Assembly (NCBI GenBank): GCA_031279735.1
Contig: JAITHX010000187.1
Location: 1 to 16,653, forward strand
DNA: 16,653 bases
From: Prevotellaceae bacterium
GTDB taxonomy: Bacteria; Bacteroidota; Bacteroidia; Bacteroidales; UBA932
Direction: 5' to 3'
Part shown: positions 5,743 to 14,261 of the stretch, one piece after another
How positions within the stretch are numbered: the stretch's first letter is position 1
Layout of the letters: the number at the start of each line of letters is the position of its first letter
Translations under genes and position numbers: made by a program
Notes under the pieces: generated by a model
Told to the model about the DNA's origin: nothing
What the model saw: the letters and a program-made list of their open reading frames with translations, nothing else
The model's database searches: none

Positions 5743-8742
5743 ATGGGATTACGATTTGTTAGAATTATGGAACGAATGTTCCTTGTTGCCGCGGTCGGGT
5801 TGTTTCTCGGCTACGGATTAAAAGCTCAGACGGGGATTCCTGTTTCGGGCGTCGTAAAGGATGTGCAGGACGAACCGGTTCCCGGGGTTACGGTCACGGT
5901 TAAGGGCAGCAATGTCGGTACGCTTACGGATATCGGCGGGAAATTCCAGCTGAATGTTCCGGCCGACGGCACTCTGGTGTTTTCTCTGCTTGGTTTCGCC
6001 ACACAGGAAGTTGTGGTCGGCGCGAAGTCTGTTATAGACGTAGTGCTCGAGGACGACGAACAATTGCTGGAGGAGGTTATTTTCGTAGGGTATGCCACCG
6101 GCAGTCAAAAGACCATTTCGGGCGCCGTACAGAAAATCGGGCGCGACGACATGAACGCCGGAGTGGTGGTCAATCCGCTTCAGGCTATTAAGGGCAAGGC
6201 TGCGGGGGTGAACATCTCCAAGGCGGGAGGCGACCCGACGGCCGGCGCTTCCATCCGCGTGCGGGGCACGACTTCGCTCACCGGCGGAAACGACCCTCTG
6301 GTGATCATCGACGGGGTTTTCGGCGATCTGGCGCTTCTGAACGCCATAGCTCCTAGCGACATCGAGAGCATCACCGTGCTTAAGGACGCTTCCGAAGCGG
6401 CTCAGTACGGGTCGCGCGGGGCGAGCGGAGTGCTTGTGGTCACAACCGTCAAGGGCAAGAGCGGAGGCGAGGCTAAGTCGCTGAACTACGACGGCTCGTT
6501 CGGCGTGGAAAGCATCTACAAGAATCTGAAGATGCTGAGCGCCGCACAGTATAGGGAGGCTGTGAAGAACGGCGGCTACCGGAACGCTCTCGACAAGGGC
6601 GGAAGCACAAACTTTTTCGAGGAAATGGAGCGAATGGGCTACACGCAAAGTCATAACGTGTCGTTCGGAGGCTCGATGTCCGACCGTTCCGGCTATCGGG
6701 CTTCGGTGGGCATAGTCGATCAGCAGGGCATCATCCGCAACAACTCGATGCAGAACGCCACGGTGAAGCTCGACGCCGCGCAAACCATGTTCGACGGCAG
6801 GCTGCTCGCCGATCTCGGCATGTTCGGATCGCAGGTCAACAAGCGTTATCTGAACGACTATTTCAAAACCTTCTATTCGGCAGCCGCTTTCAATCCCACT
6901 TTTCCCGCCGTTGCCAATCCCGACGGAACATGGCCCGAAGACCCCAACGCCAACGAAGTCCAGAATCCCGTCGGGCGACTGGAGATTGACGACCGCGAAG
7001 TTTTCACCAACGTCAACGTTCACGCCAAGCTCACGTGGACTATAGTCGAGGATCTCAAGCTCAGCGCTTTCGGTTCCTATACCTACGGGGTGAAGGAAAA
7101 CATGCTCTACGTTCCCAAGAACATAAAGGCTGGTCAGGGCGACATGGGACACGCCACGCGGAACGACCACAAGAGCAAGTCGGTGATGGGAAACCTCATG
7201 TTGAACTACAAGAAGAAAATCGACCGTCACGCAATGGATTTCCTCGGACTTGCCGAAGTGCAGCGCTATGAAAACACGGGCTTCGGCGCCGGAGCGCGCG
7301 GCTTCGACGACGCCGACTTTTACGGCTACAACAATCTGAAAGGCGGAGCGAACGTGAAATACGGCGATGTGAGTTCCTACTACAATGCATATCAGCTGGC
7401 GTCGTTCATGGGACGCTTCAACTATGTTTACGACCGCAAGTATATCGCCACCGTCAACCTGCGCACCGACGCCTCTTCCAAGCTCGGCAAGAACAACAAG
7501 TGGGGTTTCTTCCCTTCGGCATCGCTCGCGTGGGATATAGGCGAAGAAGCGTTCATGAAGAGCGTTCGCGCAGTGAACAATCTCAAGCTCAGAGCGGGCT
7601 ACGGCATGACGGGCAACCAGGACGCGATAGAGTCCTACAAGTCGCTTGCCCTCTACGGACCGTCGGACGACAACAAGCTCAGTTCCATCGACGGTCGTCC
7701 CGCCGTGTCGCCCGTAATCCGCGGCAATGCGAATCCAGACCTGCGCTGGGAAACCAAGCAGACTTTCGACGCGGGGCTGGACATAGGCTTGTGGGACGAC
7801 AGGCTCACCGCGACCATCGACGTCTATACGTCCAAAACCGTCGATCTGCTTTATAACTACGACGTGCCGGTTCCTCCGTTCATCTTTCCGACCATGCTTG
7901 CCAATCTGGGCGCTATGCGCAACAACGGGGTGGAAGTCTCGCTGGGCGCGGTTCCCGTAAGGAAGAAGGACACGGAGCTTACGGTTTCCGCCAACTTTGC
8001 GTGGCAGCAGAACAAACTCCTCTCGCTGAGCGGAACCTACATGGGCGAAAACCTCTCGGCGCGGGAATACATGTCGCTCGCGAGCGTTTCGGGCGCCGGA
8101 CTTATCGGCGGACACAACAACGTTACCTACAACATCGTGGGGCAGCCTCTGGGCGTGTTCTACCTTCCCAAGTCGAACGGATTAATCGACAACGGCTTCG
8201 GACAGTACAACTATAATGTTCTCGACATCGACGGCACGCAGGGCGTTGACCTTGCCGACGGCAAGGATCGTTATGTTGCAGGGCAGTCCATGCCGAAGGT
8301 TTATCTTGGTTTCAACATAGGTTTCCGCTACAAGCGCTTCGACGCGCAGGTGCAGCTCAACGGCGCCTTCGGTCACAAGATTTACAACGGCACCGCTCTG
8401 ACCTATATGAACATGAATCCTTTCCCCACATACAACGTAATGGAGGGCGCGCCGGAGAAAAACATCCGCGACACCAAACTTACAGACTACTGGCTCGAAC
8501 GGGGCGACTATCTTCAGGTGGAATATCTGAGCGTGGGCTACAATATCAACACCGACAAACTGAGACTCGTGAAGAAAATCCGTCTGAGCGCTTCGGTGAA
8601 CAACATTTTCAACTTCACGAACTATTCGGGGCTGTCGCCTCTTATCAACAGCGCAGTGGTGAACGACAACCTCGGTCTCGACGACAAGCGGTTCTATCCT
8701 CTGTCGCGCACTTATTCAATTGGCTTAAGCGTTAATTTTTAA
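5743..8742 (+). CDS. susC: SusC/RagA-family TonB-dependent outer membrane transporter
   Basis: The 999-residue product (from the ATG at 5743) imports oligosaccharides across the outer membrane as the barrel partner of SusD. A signal peptide (MGLRFVRIMERM, then a hydrophobic stretch ending near GLKAQ) covers about residues 1-29. A carboxypeptidase-regulatory-like beta-sandwich follows at about 35-104 (VSGVVKDVQDEPVPGVTV). The TonB box region lies around LLEEVIFVGYAT. The plug domain spans about 122-235 with IRVRGTTSLTGGNDPLVIID and VLKDASEAAQYGSRGASG. The remaining 760 residues form the barrel, ending in an aromatic (SIGLSVNF) as expected for BAM recognition. Length is normal for the family. 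The frame is open back to 5617, but the promoter places the start at 5743; ATG 5767 is an alternative. susD begins 13 bp after the stop. Starch specificity is inferred from the GH13, GH97 and SusE/F-like neighbours. Confidence 0.95.
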   Translation: MGLRFVRIMERMFLVAAVGLFLGYGLKAQTGIPVSGVVKDVQDEPVPGVTVTVKGSNVGTLTDIGGKFQLNVPADGTLVFSLLGFATQEVVVGAKSVIDVVLEDDEQLLEEVIFVGYATGSQKTISGAVQKIGRDDMNAGVVVNPLQAIKGKAAGVNISKAGGDPTAGASIRVRGTTSLTGGNDPLVIIDGVFGDLALLNAIAPSDIESITVLKDASEAAQYGSRGASGVLVVTTVKGKSGGEAKSLNYDGSFGVESIYKNLKMLSAAQYREAVKNGGYRNALDKGGSTNFFEEMERMGYTQSHNVSFGGSMSDRSGYRASVGIVDQQGIIRNNSMQNATVKLDAAQTMFDGRLLADLGMFGSQVNKRYLNDYFKTFYSAAAFNPTFPAVANPDGTWPEDPNANEVQNPVGRLEIDDREVFTNVNVHAKLTWTIVEDLKLSAFGSYTYGVKENMLYVPKNIKAGQGDMGHATRNDHKSKSVMGNLMLNYKKKIDRHAMDFLGLAEVQRYENTGFGAGARGFDDADFYGYNNLKGGANVKYGDVSSYYNAYQLASFMGRFNYVYDRKYIATVNLRTDASSKLGKNNKWGFFPSASLAWDIGEEAFMKSVRAVNNLKLRAGYGMTGNQDAIESYKSLALYGPSDDNKLSSIDGRPAVSPVIRGNANPDLRWETKQTFDAGLDIGLWDDRLTATIDVYTSKTVDLLYNYDVPVPPFIFPTMLANLGAMRNNGVEVSLGAVPVRKKDTELTVSANFAWQQNKLLSLSGTYMGENLSAREYMSLASVSGAGLIGGHNNVTYNIVGQPLGVFYLPKSNGLIDNGFGQYNYNVLDIDGTQGVDLADGKDRYVAGQSMPKVYLGFNIGFRYKRFDAQVQLNGAFGHKIYNGTALTYMNMNPFPTYNVMEGAPEKNIRDTKLTDYWLERGDYLQVEYLSVGYNINTDKLRLVKKIRLSASVNNIFNFTNYSGLSPLINSAVVNDNLGLDDKRFYPLSRTYSIGLSVNF

Positions 8743-8755
8743 AAATCGACTTGTT

Positions 8756-10417
8756 ATGAAAAAGAATATATTCAGTATGGCTGCATCTCCCGTTTCCGTT
8801 TCCGTTTTCGTTCCCGCTCTCGTTTTCGTTTTCGCTCTCGGAATGAGCGGATGCAACGCCTTCCTCGAAGAAAATCCCAAGGACGCCATGGACGAGGAGG
8901 AAGTGGCTCAGAGTTCTTCGCTGCTCTATCTCTCGACTGTGGCGAGTGTTTACAACGAAATCGGCGGTTCGGGCGGCGGTCAGGGGCTTGGCGGCACCGA
9001 TCGCGGAATCTATGACTTGAATACCTTCAGCACCGACGAAGCCATGCTGCCCACGAGGGGCGGCGACTGGTACGACGGCGGCTTGTGGCAGGCTTTGTTC
9101 AGACACGAATGGGGCACCAAGAACGATTTGGTAAAGTCGTCGTGGGATTATCTGTATCGGGTTGTCGGGATTGCCAATCAGTCGCTCGACAAAATCGAGG
9201 AGCTGCTCGAGGCTTCTCCCGAAACGGAACATTTCAAGGCTTACAGGGCGGAGCTTCGCGCCGTTCGCGCATTGTTCTATTATTATCTGCTCGACATGTT
9301 CGGCAGGGTGCCTATCATCACATCGTCCAACACTAAAATCGCCGACGTCAGCCAGTCCCAGCGTCCGGAGGTTTTCGCCTTCGTCAGGAAGGAACTCGAG
9401 GAGTCGGTCGATCTGCTCAGCGCGGCTCACAGCAATTTGCAGGGCGAATACTACGGGCGCATGACTCAGCCCGTGGCGTATTTCCTCCTTGCCCGTCTCG
9501 CTCTCAACGCCGAAGTCTATGCCGACAACGACAGGACTGACGACGCGAAACCGAACCTCGACGACATAAAGTTCAAGACCCCCGACGGAGAGAAAACCCC
9601 GTGGGACGCCGTGATTGCCTATTGCGACAAGATCAAGGATCTGGGCTATGAGCTGGCATCCGATTTCAGCGCGAATTTCAGCGTGACCAACGAATCGTCG
9701 AAGGAAAACATCTTCGTCATCCCCATGGATCCGGTGCTCTACAGTGCGCGAAACTACAACATGGTTCGTTCGCGTCACTACGAACACGGGAAGGCGATAA
9801 ACAATCAGGCGGGATGGAACGGAGCGGCGGCAACGATAGAAGCCGTGACGGTGTTCGGCTACGAGACCGACACGGAAGACCCGCGCTTCGACTTGACCTA
9901 CTATCACGGCAAGGTTTTCGATCTCAACGGGAATCCGGTGTCTAACGGCGACGAGCAGCTTGAATATCCGCCCAAAGCCATAAAGCTGGACATTTCGAAC
10001 GACGCCGCCGAAAAGACCGCCGGAGCCAGAATGAAGAAGTACGAAGCTGACCCTAACGCTCAGGAATCGGGCAACCTCCAGCGCAACGACTATGTGCTGT
10101 TCCGCTATGCCGACGTTCTGCTGATGCGCAGCGAAGCTCTGGTGCGCAGCGGACGCAGCGGCGACGATGATTTGAACAGGGTTCGCTCCCGCGTCGGAGT
10201 GCCCCCGCGCAGCAACGCGACTCTGGCGAATATTCTCGACGAACGTCTGCTCGAACTTGCATGGGAAGGACACAGGCGTCAGGATTTGGTTCGTTTCGGT
10301 CAGTACAACAAAGCGATCACCCATCGTCCGGCGACGGGCAAGCATCTCGACGTGTTTCCGATTCACGACGACGTTTTGAGTCTTAATTCCAAGCTCGCCC
10401 AAAACCCCGGTTATTGA
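8756..10417 (+). CDS. susD: SusD/RagB-family surface starch-binding lipoprotein
   Basis: The 553-residue lipoprotein is the ligand-binding lid of the SusC transporter. The signal peptide ends in LGMSGC with the lipidated Cys at residue 33. NPKDA and TDEAMLPTRGGDWYDGG (93-109) are typical early SusD segments. The TPR-like core contains RALFYYYLLDMFGRVP (171-186), and the C-terminal half has YVLFRYADVLLMRSEALVR, ERLLELAWEGHRRQDLVRFG (496-515) and the classic ending NSKLAQNPGY. Length is normal. The gene lies 13 bp after susC, so the pair is co-transcribed. The hydrophobic core of the signal peptide (VSVSVFVPALVFVFAL, 13-28) is encoded by a degenerate hexanucleotide repeat, which is unusual. Starch as ligand is inferred from the neighbouring amylase and GH97 genes. 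Confidence 0.95.
   Translation: MKKNIFSMAASPVSVSVFVPALVFVFALGMSGCNAFLEENPKDAMDEEEVAQSSSLLYLSTVASVYNEIGGSGGGQGLGGTDRGIYDLNTFSTDEAMLPTRGGDWYDGGLWQALFRHEWGTKNDLVKSSWDYLYRVVGIANQSLDKIEELLEASPETEHFKAYRAELRAVRALFYYYLLDMFGRVPIITSSNTKIADVSQSQRPEVFAFVRKELEESVDLLSAAHSNLQGEYYGRMTQPVAYFLLARLALNAEVYADNDRTDDAKPNLDDIKFKTPDGEKTPWDAVIAYCDKIKDLGYELASDFSANFSVTNESSKENIFVIPMDPVLYSARNYNMVRSRHYEHGKAINNQAGWNGAAATIEAVTVFGYETDTEDPRFDLTYYHGKVFDLNGNPVSNGDEQLEYPPKAIKLDISNDAAEKTAGARMKKYEADPNAQESGNLQRNDYVLFRYADVLLMRSEALVRSGRSGDDDLNRVRSRVGVPPRSNATLANILDERLLELAWEGHRRQDLVRFGQYNKAITHRPATGKHLDVFPIHDDVLSLNSKLAQNPGY
8789..8840. repeat. Hexanucleotide microsatellite in the SusD signal-peptide codons
   Basis: Units of CGTTTC, CGTTTT, CGTTCC and CGCTCT repeat every 6 bp across 8789-8840. 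They encode alternating Val/Ser/Phe/Ala/Leu and build the hydrophobic core of the susD signal peptide (residues 12-28). Gain or loss of a unit would add or remove two residues without a frameshift. Confidence 0.8.
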
Positions 10418-10456
10418 TTTTAACGCATAAATAAAGACGCATAAAAAAGAAAGACG

Positions 10457-11854
10457 ATGAAAAATATATCCATTAATATACTTGCCGCCGCCTTGCTGCT
10501 CCTGCTTGCGGCCGGCTGTCGGGACAACGAAAACTGGAAGATTGTGACCGACATTCAACAGGGCTTTTATGTTGCGGGCGAAGCCACGGTTTACAGTGCC
10601 GTAGCTCCCGCAGCGTCCTTCGGTGACGCTCCGCTGTCGCCGCGCGACGGAGAAACGGCGGAGCAGTTCCCCGGCATGTACTCCAAGTTCACTTGGCTGA
10701 AGGCGGGCAAGGAATTTACGATAGCCAAAGTCGATGCCTCCGGCGCTACTGCCGATCTGGGCAAAGGCAGCACGGTGGCGGGCGAAACTGTGGCTCTTGC
10801 TTCGGGCGGGGCAGGCTTCACGGTTGCTTCCGACGGTTTGTATTTCCTGGTTCTCAACTCGAAGGACAATCATCTGACCGTCCTCGCCACCCCATGGGTT
10901 GTTGCAGGTTCCGCCACTCCGGGAGGCTGGAACGAGGGCACTCCGCTCGCGCCGTCGTTCGACGAAAGTTCGCTGACGGCAAGTTTCACCGCTTCGCTCC
11001 CGCTGTTGCCGGGCGAAATGAAGTTCCGTTTTATCAACTGGGAAATAGTTGTGCCTTACGGTTCCGCCGACGTGCGCCTTTTCACGAACATGGGTTCGGT
11101 CGAGGAAAACAACGGCGACGCCAAAATCAGCTCGTCGTCCTTAAATTTGAAGGACGGAGGAAAGAACATAGGCGTGGTCGATGCGGCGCAATACGATCTG
11201 ACCCTGTCGTTCGACGTGAAATCTGCGGCTTTCGCGGCAAGCGCGGAAAAGGGCGAAGCGATAGAACTGCCCGAATACCCCGATGCAGTCTATATGATAG
11301 GCGCAGAGTTCGGCAATTGGGATTGGGAGAGTCCCGACGTTGCGGAACTGACGCCGGTCAACGGCACTCCGGGGCATTTCTGGTGCGTTCGTCGCTTCTC
11401 TGCCGGCGCGCCTTTCAAATGGGCACCCGGTAAAGAATGGAAAGGCGACTTCAGCGGTTCGGAGACCAACGAGGGTTTCACTCAGAGCGACGGCAATGCA
11501 GTTGTTGCCGCCAACGGGGTGTATAGCGTTTACATAGACTTGGAGAATAAGAAAATCACCATCGAACCCGCCAAGGTTTACGGAATGGGCGACTGCTTCG
11601 GCGGATGGAACGCGGGACAGTATCCCTTTGTAGCGGAGAACGGAAAGATGAAGATCGCGACTGCGGCTGCGGGCAATCTTCGGATGTACGCCACGTCGTC
11701 GGGGACCGGAGCCGAATGGTGGCAAATGGAGTTCATGGTGTTTAACGGCAAGATCGAGTATCGCGGCAACGGAGGCGATCAGACTTCGGTAGCGGTAGAG
11801 GCAGGGAAAACAGTAACATTGGATTTCAATGCCGGCACAGGTAACATCGAATAA
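10457..11854 (+). CDS. SusE/SusF-like starch-binding surface lipoprotein
   Basis: The 465-residue product starts with a lipoprotein signal peptide (MKNISINILAAALLLLLAAGC) with the lipidated Cys at residue 21. Four beta-sandwich-like modules can be seen, each opening with a V-x-G-x-...-G-x-W type strand: GFYVAGEATVYS (36), WVVAGSATPGGW (147), VYMIGAEFGNWDW (278) and VYGMGDCFGGWN (374). Trp and Tyr residues in these modules are candidates for starch stacking. B. thetaiotaomicron SusE is shorter than this and SusF slightly longer, so the protein is closer to SusF in length, but I do not assign the letter. It would sit on the cell surface with SusCD and hold starch close to the amylase. It is 39 bp after susD and likely co-transcribed. 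A 573 bp repeat array separates it from the GH13 gene. Confidence 0.85.
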   Translation: MKNISINILAAALLLLLAAGCRDNENWKIVTDIQQGFYVAGEATVYSAVAPAASFGDAPLSPRDGETAEQFPGMYSKFTWLKAGKEFTIAKVDASGATADLGKGSTVAGETVALASGGAGFTVASDGLYFLVLNSKDNHLTVLATPWVVAGSATPGGWNEGTPLAPSFDESSLTASFTASLPLLPGEMKFRFINWEIVVPYGSADVRLFTNMGSVEENNGDAKISSSSLNLKDGGKNIGVVDAAQYDLTLSFDVKSAAFAASAEKGEAIELPEYPDAVYMIGAEFGNWDWESPDVAELTPVNGTPGHFWCVRRFSAGAPFKWAPGKEWKGDFSGSETNEGFTQSDGNAVVAANGVYSVYIDLENKKITIEPAKVYGMGDCFGGWNAGQYPFVAENGKMKIATAAAGNLRMYATSSGTGAEWWQMEFMVFNGKIEYRGNGGDQTSVAVEAGKTVTLDFNAGTGNIE

Positions 11855-11870
11855 ATCCCGAATGTATATC

Positions 11871-12370
11871 GGCGAGGCGGGCGGACGGGTTCCGTCTGTC
11901 GCGCCGGCATCGGGCAAACTTGCGGCGGACGTGTTTTCGCCGTCGAGCGGGGTATTGTTCCGGCATGCAAAATCGAAGGAAATATCGTCGTTAGGGATTC
12001 CAATACCCGAACCGGCGAGTCTATTTGGAACTTATATTTATCAAAATGAGGCGGGCGATTCGCTCTCGCTCGTCTCATTTGCTTCACGCGACATCGCTTC
12101 CGGCGGCTTTCCGTCGCCGGACAAGAAGAAGAAGAATAAGAAATCGCCGCTCCGGAAATTGACATCGGAATCGGCGACATTGAGCATATTATTTTTATCA
12201 GATGAGGCGGGCGGTTCGTTCCCGTCCGTCTCATTCTCACTCGACACTGCTTCCGGCGCATCGCCGGACAAGAAGAAATCGCCGTTCCGGAAATTGACAT
12301 CGGAATCGGCGACATTGAGTCTATTATTTTTATCCGATGAGGCGGGCGGTTCGTTCCCGTTCGTCTCGTC
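11871..12370. repeat. Large direct-repeat array between the SusE/F-like and GH13 genes
   Basis: A block marked by GAGGCGGGCGG recurs at 11874, 12048, 12204 and 12339 (the first two more diverged). Spacings are 174, 156 and 135 bp, all multiples of three. The last two units are nearly identical (ACATCGGAATCGGCGACATT at about 12162 and 12297). The plus strand is open in one frame from 11829 to 12398, and long open frames also exist on the minus strand, but the peptides are low-complexity and no fold or signal is recognisable. I treat the 573 bp gap as a repeat array with no supported gene. It may carry a leader or a processing site between the two lipoprotein genes. Confidence 0.75.
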
Positions 12371-12397
12371 TTTTTTTTGCAGAACAATAGTACAATA

Positions 12398-12426
12398 GTA
12401 TAACGATAGTATAACAACCGTATAAC
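12398..12426. repeat. 11 bp direct repeats running into the GH13 start codon
   Basis: GTATAAC occurs at 12398, 12409 and 12420, spaced exactly 11 bp apart; the third copy ends one base before the ATG at 12428. AT-rich and unstructured, the stretch should leave the start open. It could be a protein-binding site with one-helical-turn spacing or a simple slippage product. No clear -7 box was found before it; the T8-G at 12371-12379 is only a partial match. Confidence 0.6.
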
Positions 12427-12427
12427 A

Positions 12428-14248
12428 ATGAAAATATTCCCGTTGCTTCTGCTTGCGGCGCTCTTTGCCTCATGCAGCAAAAACAGCCGCATTCCGGACG
12501 AATATATTCCTCCTCCCGTCGATCCCGCTATTCGCGACGGCATTACCCGCATCGGCGAGGACACGCTGGCTTTCGTGCTTTTCGCACCCGGCAAGAAGTC
12601 GGTTTATCTGGTCGGAGAGTTCAACGACTGGAAAACCTTGCCCCAATATCAGCTTCGCGGCGACGGCGACAGGTTCAGAATCAAACTCGGAGGATTGGAC
12701 AGGAACCGTTCTTACGTGTGCCAGTATCTGATTGACGACAAGGAGCGCGTTGCCGATCCTTATGCCTCGTCGGTGGTCGAGCGAAACGCGAACAACAACG
12801 ATCCGGCAATGGTTGTGACCCTTAAGCCCGACGGCTACCAGTGGAAAACGAATCGCTTCTCCGCCGGCAACCCTGAGCGTCTGGTTGTATATGAGATTCT
12901 GATTCGCGACTTCAGCGCCAAACGCAACATCAAGGGCGTGCAGGAACGTTTGCCCTATCTGAAATCACTCGGCGTTACCGCCGTCGAACTCATGCCTTTC
13001 AACGAGTTCGAGGGCGACGACGGCTGGGGCTACAATCCCTCGTTCTATTTCGCCCCCGAAAGATCCTACGGAACGAGCAGCGAGTTCAAAGAGTTTATCG
13101 ACGAATGTCACGCCGCCGGAATAGCCGTCATCATGGATCTCGTGCTGAACCACAGCTACGGACAAAGTCCCATGGTGCGCATGTACAGGCAAGCCGACGG
13201 AACGGTGGCGCCCGACAACCCGTGGTACAACGTCAAGTCCAACTTCGCGAACCCCGACGCGCAGTGGGGCTACGACTTTAACCATGAAAGCCCTTATACC
13301 CGCGCCTTTGTCGATAGCGTTTGCGCCTACTGGATGAAGGAGTACAGAATCGACGGCTTTCGCTTCGACTTCACTAAGGGCTTTTCCAACACCCCGCACC
13401 CCGCATCGGGCAGCGACGACTGGGGCAGTCTCTACGACGCCGCCCGCATCGCAAACCTGAAGCGCATCTGCGACGGAGTGAAAAAACGCAATCCCGACGC
13501 GATAGTCATCGCCGAACATCTGGCGGAAAACCGCGAAGAAAAAGAACTCGCCGACTACGGACTGTTCCTCTGGGGCAACCTCAACTACAATGTCAACGAA
13601 GCCACAATGGGCTGGATAGACGGCGACAAGTCCGACTTCTCCTCCGCTTCCTACCGGCAGCGCGGGTGGAACTCCCCCCGCCTGATTTCCTACATGGAAA
13701 GCCACGACGAGGAACGAATCATGTTCAAAAACAAGACTTGGGGCAACGATTCCCGCAAACCGGACTACAATGTGCAAACTCTCGCCACCGCCCTCCGGCG
13801 CACCGAAGCCGCGGCGGTTGTCTTCTTCTCTGTTCCGGGTCCGAAAATGATCTGGCAGTTCGGCGAAATGGGCTACGACGTTTCGATAGACTATGGCGGT
13901 CGTCTGGGGAAAAAGCCTATACTCTGGGAATATCTCGACGAACCCGAACGCAAGGCTCTCCGCGATGTCTTCGCCGCAATGACCGACCTGCACGTCAACG
14001 ATCCCCTGTTCTCGACCGCCAGCTTCGCCGCCGACTTGAAGTCGGGATTCAAATCCGTAGTGCTGACCGACGGCAACAGAGCGGCAGCGGCAATAGCAAA
14101 CTTCGACGTGAACGCCCGCACGGGCAAAGTGGCGTTCGGCAAGACCGGCAAATGGACGGAATACTTCTCGGGTGCCGAAATAACCGTCGGCGCGCCGAAC
14201 GAGGAAGTGACGCTGGAAGCCGGAGAGTATCGCTTGTATTTCAAATAA
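12428..14248 (+). CDS. Surface lipoprotein alpha-amylase, GH13 with CBM48-like N-terminus
   Basis: The 606-residue enzyme should cleave alpha-1,4 bonds in starch at the cell surface, as SusG does. The signal peptide MKIFPLLLLAALFASC gives a lipidated Cys16. Residues about 45-132 resemble a CBM48/AMPK-type glycogen-binding module (FVLFAPGKKSVYLVGEFNDW). The GH13 barrel starts near 150 (VVYEILIRDFS) and shows all conserved regions: DLVLNH (237-242), GFRFDFTKG with nucleophile D314, IAEH with acid/base E363, and MESHDE with H426/D427. WGYNP at 200-204 is also typical. A C-terminal beta domain ends ITVGAPNEEVTLEAGEYRLYF. It is shorter than B. thetaiotaomicron SusG and lacks room for the CBM58 insert of that enzyme. 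Amylase versus neopullulanase/maltogenic specificity cannot be fixed from sequence. The GH97 gene follows after 13 bp. Confidence 0.92.
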   Translation: MKIFPLLLLAALFASCSKNSRIPDEYIPPPVDPAIRDGITRIGEDTLAFVLFAPGKKSVYLVGEFNDWKTLPQYQLRGDGDRFRIKLGGLDRNRSYVCQYLIDDKERVADPYASSVVERNANNNDPAMVVTLKPDGYQWKTNRFSAGNPERLVVYEILIRDFSAKRNIKGVQERLPYLKSLGVTAVELMPFNEFEGDDGWGYNPSFYFAPERSYGTSSEFKEFIDECHAAGIAVIMDLVLNHSYGQSPMVRMYRQADGTVAPDNPWYNVKSNFANPDAQWGYDFNHESPYTRAFVDSVCAYWMKEYRIDGFRFDFTKGFSNTPHPASGSDDWGSLYDAARIANLKRICDGVKKRNPDAIVIAEHLAENREEKELADYGLFLWGNLNYNVNEATMGWIDGDKSDFSSASYRQRGWNSPRLISYMESHDEERIMFKNKTWGNDSRKPDYNVQTLATALRRTEAAAVVFFSVPGPKMIWQFGEMGYDVSIDYGGRLGKKPILWEYLDEPERKALRDVFAAMTDLHVNDPLFSTASFAADLKSGFKSVVLTDGNRAAAAIANFDVNARTGKVAFGKTGKWTEYFSGAEITVGAPNEEVTLEAGEYRLYFK

Positions 14249-14261
14249 ATTACAAAACATA

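Noticed and set aside
11829..12398. 189-codon plus-strand frame in the repeat array, overlapping the end of the SusE/F-like gene by 26 bp
   Set aside because: The peptide is repetitive, has no recognisable fold, signal or start context, and other frames on both strands are open too. It is reported as a finding instead.
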